Shown: one piece after another, positions 4,861 through 9,995 of the stretch
Layout: each line of letters starts with the position of its first letter
How positions within the stretch are numbered: the first letter of the stretch is position 1
Origin: Actinomycetes bacterium
Lineage (GTDB): Bacteria > Actinomycetota > Actinomycetes > Actinomycetales > Microbacteriaceae
Assembly: GCA_023421635.1 (NCBI GenBank)
Contig: JAEZSU010000195.1
Coordinates: 1-9,995, forward strand
DNA length: 9,995 bases
Reading direction: 5' to 3'
Notes under the pieces: generated by a model
Told to the model about the DNA's origin: nothing
Databases searched by the model: none
The model's input: only the letters and a program-made list of their open reading frames with translations
Made by a program: the position numbers and the translations under genes

Positions 4861-6339
4861 TCAGACCTGGTAGCCCTGGTAGCGCCGGAAGAGCTTGGAG
4901 AGCATGAGCACCGTCTGCAGCACGGTCACGACGCCGACGATCGGCCAGCCGACCCACAGGATCGAGGACTGCGCGAGCGGGCCGAGCATGTTCCAGATGA
5001 TGGCCATCGCGATGAGCACCACACCCAGCATGATCAGCGGCACCCAGTGTCCGAGCGTGCCGCCGCCGCGTTCCGCCTTGGCCTGCATCGCCCAGTTGTC
5101 GACCTTCTTGCGCGACAGGAACCGGGTCCAGGAGCGCAGGAAGTGGCTGATGCGGATCCACATGAACAGCTCGGCGGGGAACACGAGCACCGCGAACATG
5201 ATGTCCCGGTTGTTGTGGTGCTTCATGGTCCGGGCGATGCGCAGGTTCAGCAGCACCGCGACCACCGGCGGGATCAGCCACCACGGCGAGAACACGAACG
5301 CGTTGATCGACAGCGACCCGGCGAGCAGGATGAGGAACGCCACCCGCACGAACAGGTTGGTCAGCATCCCGAAGTTCTCGAACCAGCGCAGCCGCAGGTT
5401 GGGGTGGAAGGGCTGTCCCTTCGTGTCGCCGCGCTGCCCCGGCCACATGAGTTCGATCGCGCCGTAGGTCCACTTCACCTGCTGCGCGTCGTACCCCTTG
5501 AGGGTGGTCATGCCGCCGACGCTCGCACGGGCGTACGGGCTGATCTTGGTGAGGTAGCCCGCGCTCTTGATCTGCAGCGACAGCAGCGAGTCCTCGACCT
5601 CGCTGTCCTTCACCCACGGCGTGGACTGGTGGTTCGCCTTCATGGCGTCGCGCAGCGCATTCGTGGAGAAGATGGAGAACTGCCCGCCCAGCACGGCCAT
5701 GTTGCGGCCCCGGAGCAGGTTCTGCAGGTTGAACGCCGCGAACTGGGTGCGCTGCCCGGCGATGAGGAACTTCGCCATGAGGCCCTTGATCGGCCGGTCG
5801 TCGATCGTGTAGATCGCGGAGATGCCGCCGATGCGGGTGTCGCTGATCGCCTCGGTCTCGAGGTACTCGACCGCCTTGGGGTCGGCGACCGTGTCGCCGT
5901 CCACGCCGAGGAGGAAGTCGCATCCCTCCACGAGCGAATAGCCGTAGTTGAGCGCGCCGACCTTCTTGTCCGGGTTCTTGCCGATGTCGTGCACGAACAC
6001 CTCGGTGAACTGCTCGCCGAGCTCGGTGGTCAGTTCGTGGGGTCCGGCGTACTCGGCGGCGATCTTCGCCGTGTCGTCGGTCGTGTTGTTGATCACGACG
6101 TGGATGACGTCCGGCACCCGCGTCTGCTGCAGCAGCGCCTCGATCACGTCCGCGATCGACTCCGCCTCGTTGTAGGCGGGGATGACGCAGCCGATGGTCG
6201 ACCGGTGCACGTTGGTGTGCTCCAGCACCGCCATGAAGTCCTCTTCGAAGGCGGGCGCGTCGGCGAAGGGGTCCTGCAGCGCGGGCGGCATCGGCTCGAG
6301 GGCGTGCGTGGGCGGGTAGGAGATCCGAGGATCGGACAT
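4861..6339 (-). CDS. Membrane glycosyltransferase family 2, processive polysaccharide-synthase type, 492 residues
   Basis: An N-terminal GT-A domain is followed by a hydrophobic C-terminal part. Visible: CVIPAYNEAESI (51-62, nucleotide-sugar binding), GVDGDTVADP with the DxD-type Asp147/Asp149, a loop NMAVLGGQFSIFS (213-225), SEVEDSLL with acceptor-site Glu249/Asp250, and QQVKW (286-290) where processive enzymes (NodC, PgaC, cellulose or hyaluronan synthases) carry QxxRW. About five membrane segments follow, near 325-345, 349-367, 380-397, 431-453 and 457-480. The architecture implies a synthase that builds and perhaps exports a beta-linked polysaccharide from UDP-sugars at the plasma membrane. 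The sugar is unknown. The N terminus is cytoplasmic and proline-rich. ATG at 6339 has only a weak, distant AGGA upstream. No partner exporter, deacetylase or PilZ protein is visible nearby. The lipoprotein gene 170 bp upstream is on the same strand. Confidence 0.88.
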   Translation of the reverse strand: MSDPRISYPPTHALEPMPPALQDPFADAPAFEEDFMAVLEHTNVHRSTIGCVIPAYNEAESIADVIEALLQQTRVPDVIHVVINNTTDDTAKIAAEYAGPHELTTELGEQFTEVFVHDIGKNPDKKVGALNYGYSLVEGCDFLLGVDGDTVADPKAVEYLETEAISDTRIGGISAIYTIDDRPIKGLMAKFLIAGQRTQFAAFNLQNLLRGRNMAVLGGQFSIFSTNALRDAMKANHQSTPWVKDSEVEDSLLSLQIKSAGYLTKISPYARASVGGMTTLKGYDAQQVKWTYGAIELMWPGQRGDTKGQPFHPNLRLRWFENFGMLTNLFVRVAFLILLAGSLSINAFVFSPWWLIPPVVAVLLNLRIARTMKHHNNRDIMFAVLVFPAELFMWIRISHFLRSWTRFLSRKKVDNWAMQAKAERGGGTLGHWVPLIMLGVVLIAMAIIWNMLGPLAQSSILWVGWPIVGVVTVLQTVLMLSKLFRRYQGYQV

Positions 6340-6386
6340 GGGGACTCACATCCTGGTGGGCGACTCACGGGTGTCGTCGCGGGGAC

Positions 6387-6465
6387 TGCGGCACCGGGGA
6401 CGCCCGGTGATGAACACCAGCGTGCCCCATCCGCCGCAAGGTTCCCGCCGGTGATGCGGCACCGG
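6387..6465. repeat. Interleaved direct and inverted repeats upstream of the glycosyltransferase gene
   Basis: TGCGGCACCGG occurs at 6387-6397 and 6455-6465, and CCGGTGATG at 6404-6412 and 6448-6456. They create two hairpins built from the same CACCGG/CCGGTG pair: CACCGGG (6392-6398) with CCCGGTG (6403-6409), and CCGGTG (6448-6453) with CACCGG (6460-6465). The order of the two half-elements is inverted between the two sites. The region is the 170-bp gap between lipoprotein and glycosyltransferase, the likely leader or promoter region of the latter. No -10/-35 pair is obvious. Confidence 0.5.
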
Positions 6466-6468
6466 ACC

Positions 6469-6489
6469 GCAAGATTTGCGCAAGATTGC
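6469..6489. repeat. Tandem direct repeat GCAAGATT x2
   Basis: GCAAGATT at 6469-6476 is repeated at 6480-6487, an 11-bp period (about one helical turn). Each copy is followed by GC, with an extra T in the first. A related GCAAGGTT lies at 6436-6443. It stands out as an AT-rich island in GC-rich DNA and may be a tandem binding site upstream of the glycosyltransferase gene. Confidence 0.4.
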
Positions 6490-6495
6490 CGGAGG

Positions 6496-6509
6496 GCCCG
6501 GCCGCGGGC
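6496..6509 (-). terminator. GC hairpin directly after the lipoprotein stop codon
   Basis: GCCCG (6496-6500) pairs with CGGGC (6505-6509) around a GCCG loop, abutting the lipoprotein stop codon at 6512-6510 on the minus strand. Short stem, no T-tract. Its position suggests a weak terminator or mRNA end. Confidence 0.3.
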
Positions 6510-7214
6510 TCAGTCGGCGAAGATCGCGATCGGCAGGTACTGGTAGATGACCTGCTCCTGGAACGACGTGTCGGTGTTGGCCTGTCCTTCGACGACGACC
6601 GTGAACGCGAACTCCAGCGTCACGCCGTACGTGTCGGCCGGCAGCTGGTGGATCGTCTGTCCTTCGACGAGCAGCCCGCCCTGGAAGTGGTTCAGCAGCA
6701 GTCCCTTGTCCGACCGGAGGGTGTCGGAGGGGACGAGGGTGCGGGGGTCGGCCGTGAACTGGTACGGCGTCTGCACCTGGCCCGAGACCTGCGAGGTCTT
6801 CGCGGTGATGCGCACGGACGAGATGTACACGCGGCGCTTCTCGCTCAGCACGGCCTTGTCGTCGACCCGGTTGTCGAACACGTTGATGGCGAACCCGAAC
6901 GTCTTGTCGTTCGTCGGGGTCCATTCCCGTGTGCGCTTGGGATCGGCCGCCCACACGTCGAGGTGCACGACGAGGTCGTCGGCGATGTCGCTGGTGAGCG
7001 ACACGGACCCGTCGTAGGTGAACTGCGAGTTGAACTCGAGTGAGGGGGTCGGCGTCGCCACCGGGGTCGAGACGACCTCCACCGTGTCGCCCTGCAGGTT
7101 GTTGAAGGCGTCGACGACCTGGGAGCATCCGGTCAGGGAGACGCCCCCGGTCAGCGCAAGCGCGGCGAGGGCTGCGACACGCCGCAACCGACGTCCATCG
7201 GGTCGAGAGTTCAC
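6510..7214 (-). CDS. Secreted lipoprotein of unknown function, 234 residues
   Basis: GTG at 7214 with GAGGAG at 7-nt spacing; stop at 6512-6510. The N terminus is a clear lipoprotein signal: Arg-rich n-region (RPDGRRLRR), hydrophobic stretch (VAALAALALTGGVSL) and lipobox LTGC with the lipidated Cys at residue 30. A Thr/Pro linker (STPVATPTPS, 49-58) follows, then a domain of about 175 residues rich in predicted beta strands (VVHLDVWAAD, KTFGFAINVFDN, RRVYISSVRITAKTS, YGVTLEFAFTVVVEG). It ends QVIYQYLPIAIFAD. It has no further Cys and no catalytic motif I recognise. It reads as an immunoglobulin-like or adhesin-like extracytoplasmic domain, but I cannot name a family. It diverges from the sensor kinase gene and lies upstream of the polysaccharide synthase gene, so it may act in envelope assembly or sensing (inference). 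Confidence 0.85.
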   Translation of the reverse strand: MNSRPDGRRLRRVAALAALALTGGVSLTGCSQVVDAFNNLQGDTVEVVSTPVATPTPSLEFNSQFTYDGSVSLTSDIADDLVVHLDVWAADPKRTREWTPTNDKTFGFAINVFDNRVDDKAVLSEKRRVYISSVRITAKTSQVSGQVQTPYQFTADPRTLVPSDTLRSDKGLLLNHFQGGLLVEGQTIHQLPADTYGVTLEFAFTVVVEGQANTDTSFQEQVIYQYLPIAIFAD

Positions 7215-7233
7215 GGGTCCACTCCTCGGAGAG

Positions 7234-7250
7234 TCCGCTGTCGTAGCGGA
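7234..7250 (-). promoter_or_regulatory. Hairpin in the lipoprotein mRNA leader next to the ribosome binding site
   Basis: TCCGCT (7234-7239) and AGCGGA (7245-7250) are perfect complements around a 5-nt loop. On the minus-strand transcript this hairpin ends a few nucleotides before the GAGGAG ribosome binding site. A competing pairing of an upstream CTCC with that site is also possible, so it could affect initiation. Confidence 0.35.
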
Positions 7251-7291
7251 GGATGTCGCGGGCCGGGGCCTGCCGGGTCGGGTGCACGGTC

Positions 7292-7310
7292 CCGGAGGAG
7301 AGAACTCCGG
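7292..7310. promoter_or_regulatory. Inverted repeat CCGGAG-(7 nt)-CTCCGG in the divergent promoter region
   Basis: CCGGAG (7292-7297) and CTCCGG (7305-7310) are exact complements around GAGAGAA. The element lies between the two divergent genes. It would fall just inside the 5' end of a lipoprotein mRNA started from the -10 box at 7327-7322, or it could serve as an operator for both genes. Confidence 0.35.
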
Positions 7311-7321
7311 ATGGCGGCCAA

Positions 7322-7327
7322 AGTATA
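7322..7327 (-). promoter_or_regulatory. Candidate -10 box of the lipoprotein gene (TATACT)
   Basis: On the minus strand 7327-7322 reads TATACT, five of six matches to TATAAT. It is in one of the few AT-rich stretches of the window. A start about 7 nt downstream (near 7315) gives a leader of about 100 nt before the GTG at 7214. No good -35 hexamer is visible. Confidence 0.4.
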
Positions 7328-7339
7328 CGCGAGCATCGT

Positions 7340-7345
7340 TAGACT
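7340..7345 (+). promoter_or_regulatory. Candidate -10 box of the sensor kinase gene, leaderless arrangement (TAGACT)
   Basis: TAGACT fits TANNNT and ends exactly 7 nt before the ATG at 7353, so transcription would begin at the start codon itself. The same spacing is seen for the small gene at 255. No -35 is obvious. The box is 12 bp from the opposing -10 box at 7322-7327, so the two promoters could interfere with each other. Confidence 0.4.
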
Positions 7346-7352
7346 CACCTCC

Positions 7353-9002
7353 ATGCGAGCCGGGGGACCGACCGGCGCGGTCGCGGCGCCCGGTCGACGC
7401 GGGGAGACGACTGCCCGCACCCGCTCCGTCTGGGCGACCCAGTCCCTGCTCGCCGCGGTCGTCGTGGTCGTCGCGCTCATCATGCTGGCGATCGCGCCGG
7501 GCGAGTTCACCTCCTGGCCGTTCACCGTCGGCGTGGCCTCGATCGTCGGGATCACCGCGGTCTCGCTGGCGGTGCCGTGGCACCGGCTCCCCCGCACCGC
7601 GATCCTCGCCCTGCCCATGCTCGACATCGCCGCGATCGGGCTCATGGAGTACGGGAGCGGGCTGTACACCGGATTCCTGTGGGTGTTCCCGACCGTGTGG
7701 ATCGCGACGCACTTCGGGTTCGCGGCGCTGGCGGCCGGCGGAACCCTCATCTGCCTGCTGATGCTCGCCACCGCCGTGTCCGCCCAGCACGACGCGGCGA
7801 CGCTGCCGCGCCTGCTCGTGGTGCTCCTCTCGCTCACGTTCCTCGGCATCAGCATCCAGCTGGGCACCCGCAGGACCCGCGCCTTCCAGACGCTCCTGCG
7901 TCGCCAGGCCGGCAAGCTCGAGGAGACCGTCACACAGGTGCGGGCACAGGAGCGCCGGGTGCGGTTCGTGCTGGACGCGATCGACCTCGGCATCGTGCGG
8001 ATCACGGCCGGAGGCCGCATCCTCGCCGTCAACGACACCTACCTCACGCTCTACGGGCTGGACCCGGAGCACCCGGAACGGCCCGGGCGCAGCGTCGAGT
8101 ACGCGACCCTCCGCGGCGAGCCGTTGCCGCCGTCGCGACGTCCGCTCGTGCGTGCCGCGGCCGGCGAGACGGTGCAGGAGGAGCGGGTGTGGCTGTTCGA
8201 CGCGGACGGGGTGTGGCACGCGCTGACGGTCTCCATCCGCCCGCTGCCGCCCGCGCCCGGCGAGGAGGCGAGCACCCTGCTGGTCGTCCGGGAGGTGACG
8301 GCGCTGATCGAGTCGGAGCAGGCCCGCGAACGGATCGCGACCATCGTCTCCCATGAACTCCGGAACCCCCTCACGGCCGTCCTCGGCCACGCCGAACTGC
8401 TCGCCGAAGACCCCGGGCTGCCCGCCGGCGCGCGCGGACAGGCGCAGGTGATCGAGGCGGCGGCGCATCGGATGCGGCACCTCGTGGAGGAGATCCTCGC
8501 CCGCCCCGACGCGGGGCCGGGCGAGCGCGTCGTCCGCACCCGGATCGATCTGCGGCGCATCCTCGCCGCATCCGTCGAATCCTTCGGGCCCGCGGCGGGG
8601 GCACGAGGCGTGGCGCTGGAGCTGGACGTCCCCGACCCGCTGCCCTCGGTGGGGGACGCATTCCGCCTCCGGCAGGTCGTGGACAACCTCTTGAGCAACG
8701 CGATCAAGTACACGCCGGCGGGCGGCGCCGTCACCGTGCACGGCGCCACCGACGCGGAGACCGTGACGGTGCGGTTCGTCGACGACGGTGTCGGGATCTC
8801 GTCCCGTGACCTCGCCCGCATCTTCGATCCGTACTTCCGCGCCGCGACGGCACGGGCGAGCGCGGTGGACGGCACCGGCCTCGGAATGGGCATCGCGCGC
8901 GCCATCGTCGAGGCGCACGGCGGCCGGCTCGACGTCGCGTCGGAGCCGGGCGTCGGCACGACCGTCACCATCGCCCTGCCGAACGGGGAGGGCGAGGAAT
9001 GA
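7353..9002 (+). CDS. Membrane PAS-domain sensor histidine kinase, 549 residues
   Basis: Hydrophobic N-terminal sensor of about six membrane segments (roughly 29-48, 55-73, 82-98, 106-125, 128-145, 152-169), a short coiled-coil linker (171-205), a PAS-like domain (about 203-320, including VRFVLDAIDLGIVRI and ILAVNDTYLTLYG), then a complete kinase core. Core motifs: H box SHELRNPL with phospho-acceptor His334, N box DNLLSNAIKYTP (444-455), G1 DDGVGI (477-482), F box FDPYF (491-495), G2 GTGLGMGIA (507-515). All catalytic boxes are intact, so it should autophosphorylate. ATG 7353 was chosen over ATG 7311 because a TANNNT box fits leaderless transcription from 7353. The other start would add 14 residues and its GGAGGAG is about 10 nt away. 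The gene overlaps the next by 4 bp (ATGA). No response regulator gene is visible in the window. The signal sensed is unknown. Confidence 0.9.
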   Translation: MRAGGPTGAVAAPGRRGETTARTRSVWATQSLLAAVVVVVALIMLAIAPGEFTSWPFTVGVASIVGITAVSLAVPWHRLPRTAILALPMLDIAAIGLMEYGSGLYTGFLWVFPTVWIATHFGFAALAAGGTLICLLMLATAVSAQHDAATLPRLLVVLLSLTFLGISIQLGTRRTRAFQTLLRRQAGKLEETVTQVRAQERRVRFVLDAIDLGIVRITAGGRILAVNDTYLTLYGLDPEHPERPGRSVEYATLRGEPLPPSRRPLVRAAAGETVQEERVWLFDADGVWHALTVSIRPLPPAPGEEASTLLVVREVTALIESEQARERIATIVSHELRNPLTAVLGHAELLAEDPGLPAGARGQAQVIEAAAHRMRHLVEEILARPDAGPGERVVRTRIDLRRILAASVESFGPAAGARGVALELDVPDPLPSVGDAFRLRQVVDNLLSNAIKYTPAGGAVTVHGATDAETVTVRFVDDGVGISSRDLARIFDPYFRAATARASAVDGTGLGMGIARAIVEAHGGRLDVASEPGVGTTVTIALPNGEGEE

Positions 9003-9995
9003 CCGACCTGTCCATGCTGACCCTCGGCGTCCCGCAGGCGGCGACGGCGACGCTGGCCGTGCTGCTCGTCGTGCCGCTCGCGTTCCTCGCCCGCCCGTCA
9101 CGGGCGACGCTGCTGTGGACCCTGTCGCTGCTCACCACCGCCGCGGGGGTCTACGTCGAGCTGTCGGCGGAACTCGGCGGGGTGGAGTGGCTGCGCCGGG
9201 CCGGGCTCGGCCTCACGCTCGCCGCGGTCCCGCTGCTGTGGAGCGGCGTGCGGGCATGGCGGGGGGTCGCGGCATACGTCTGGGTCGCGCCGGTCCTCGG
9301 GCTCGGGGGCTGTTGCGCACTCGCGCTGCTGCCCGACGCCGCCTACGCGAGCGGGTTCCGGATCGCCTTCTTCGTCGCCGGGGTGTTCGCGGGGTTCGTC
9401 GCCGTCGAGCTCCGCCGCATCTCCGAACGGGGAGCGGCCGCCGTCATCCCGCTGGTGGTGCTGTCCACGCTGTTCGCCGCCCTCGGCCTGCTCGTGCTGG
9501 CCGGGGGACTGCTCGCACCGGCCGCCGGCGGCGATTTCGCGCTCGTGCGGGCGACGACCTCGATCGGCGTCATCGTGTACCTCGTCTGCGCCCTGCTGGC
9601 GATCGTCACGCTCGCCCAGGGTGCCGGCACAGCGCCGCGGCGGGACGGCGACGAGGTCCTCCGCCGGATGCAGGAGCGGCTCCGGCGCGCCCACCGCCGC
9701 GGCGAGCCGAACTGGGCGGTGCTCGCCATCCGGCTGGACGACCGTCACGAGCTCGCGGAGGCCTACGGGCGGGAGCGCTTCCTGCACCTGGTCGCGCACT
9801 TCGACGATGCGGTGGAGCGGACGCTGCCGGCCGACGCCGACATCGGCGGTCACGGCACGGGGCTGCTGCACGTGCTCATCGACCGCACCGAGACGGTGCT
9901 CCAGCAGCACATCGGGCGGGTGCTCGACGCGGTCGCCGACGACACCGACCCGCGGGGGCTGGTGCGACTGTCGGCGAGCATCGGCTGGGTGCCGG
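8999..9995 (+). CDS. Multi-pass membrane protein with a degenerate GGDEF-like domain (3' end outside the window)
   Basis: The ATG at 8999 overlaps the kinase stop codon (ATGA) and follows a GGGGAGGGCGAGG purine run. 332 complete codons are visible. Residues about 9-195 are hydrophobic and hold about seven membrane segments. A charged linker (RRDGDEVLRRMQERLRRAHRR) leads into a region that aligns without gaps to the start of GGDEF domains: RLDDRHELAEAYGR (245-258) lies where DxDxFKxxNDxxGH is expected, GGHGTG (283-288) where GGDEF is expected, and RLSASIGWV near the visible end where the conserved SxG strand is expected. Metal- and GTP-binding residues are lost (first Asp is Arg245, Asn is Ala253, the acidic GGDEF residues are His285 and Gly286), and the RxxD inhibitory site has Pro277 instead of Asp. 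Diguanylate cyclase activity is therefore unlikely. A receptor or scaffold role coupled to the neighbouring kinase is inferred. Confidence 0.8.
   Translation, partial: MTDLSMLTLGVPQAATATLAVLLVVPLAFLARPSRATLLWTLSLLTTAAGVYVELSAELGGVEWLRRAGLGLTLAAVPLLWSGVRAWRGVAAYVWVAPVLGLGGCCALALLPDAAYASGFRIAFFVAGVFAGFVAVELRRISERGAAAVIPLVVLSTLFAALGLLVLAGGLLAPAAGGDFALVRATTSIGVIVYLVCALLAIVTLAQGAGTAPRRDGDEVLRRMQERLRRAHRRGEPNWAVLAIRLDDRHELAEAYGRERFLHLVAHFDDAVERTLPADADIGGHGTGLLHVLIDRTETVLQQHIGRVLDAVADDTDPRGLVRLSASIGWVP

Noticed and set aside
3757..6546. 929-codon open frame on the plus strand
   Set aside because: It is antisense to the SDR, DUF72 and glycosyltransferase genes, all of which have clear family motifs. 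Its translation is Arg/Asp/His/Val-rich low-complexity sequence, as expected for the opposite strand of high-GC coding DNA.
7311..7352. Earlier ATG for the sensor kinase
   Set aside because: Its purine-rich site is about 10 nt away and forms part of an inverted repeat, and the frame would span the likely promoter boxes. Not fully excluded.
7215..9101. Upstream part of a long minus-strand frame that continues into the lipoprotein
   Set aside because: It lies opposite the sensor kinase and is Arg/Gly/Asp-rich. The real gene in that frame is only the lipoprotein, with its own ribosome site and signal peptide at 7214.
9098..9910. 270-codon minus-strand frame
   Set aside because: Antisense to the membrane/GGDEF-like gene, which has hydrophobic segments and an ATGA overlap with the kinase. 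The reverse frame is low-complexity.
1..9995. tRNA, rRNA, CRISPR, insertion sequence or phage signatures
   Set aside because: No cloverleaf, spaced repeat array, transposase motif or terminal inverted repeats flanked by target duplications were seen. Composition is uniform across the window.

Overview
The window is very GC-rich DNA, with third codon positions that are almost always G or C. It is densely packed with GTG/ATG-started genes carrying GGAGG-type ribosome binding sites, stop/start overlaps and hairpins without a T-tract. Base composition and gene content (a Streptomyces-type alditol oxidase, a YqjM-like ene reductase, a DUF72 protein and an actinobacterial-style membrane histidine kinase) point to a high-GC actinobacterium. 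The Microbacteriaceae (Microbacterium-like) are my best guess, by inference only. I see no RNA genes, insertion sequences, CRISPR arrays or prophage genes, so this looks like ordinary chromosome.

Layout. Left edge (1-446): the first codons of a minus-strand rhodanese-type sulfurtransferase, a control region with a perfect 9-bp-arm palindrome and phased GTCAC half-sites, then a small plus-strand gene that may be leaderless. Next (447-4031), on the minus strand: a 90-residue protein of unknown function downstream of a redox cluster transcribed in the order SDR dehydrogenase, alditol oxidase (AldO type, covalent-FAD His), old yellow enzyme (NamA/YqjM type). The gaps inside this cluster are 38 and 23 bp, so it is probably one operon acting on polyols, carbonyls and enones. 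Next (4096-7214), also minus strand: a DUF72 protein, a processive-type family 2 glycosyltransferase with membrane segments, and a secreted lipoprotein of unknown function. A perfect 15-bp-arm hairpin lies directly after the glycosyltransferase stop codon and contains the DUF72 start codon.

Right side (7353-9995): diverging from the lipoprotein across a 138-bp intergenic region, an intact membrane PAS sensor histidine kinase is followed, with a 4-bp ATGA overlap, by a multi-pass membrane protein that runs off the window. Its C-terminal domain aligns with GGDEF domains but has lost the GGDEF signature and the inhibitory site, so it is probably a non-catalytic receptor-like domain. No response regulator is visible in the window.

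The most interesting area is the glycosyltransferase / lipoprotein / divergent kinase plus degenerate GGDEF neighbourhood. One reading, which is inference only, is a cell-envelope polysaccharide synthase with a surface lipoprotein, controlled by a neighbouring membrane signalling pair. The best purely sequence-based signals are the start-codon hairpin at 4815-4852 and the phased repeat cluster at 118-156.
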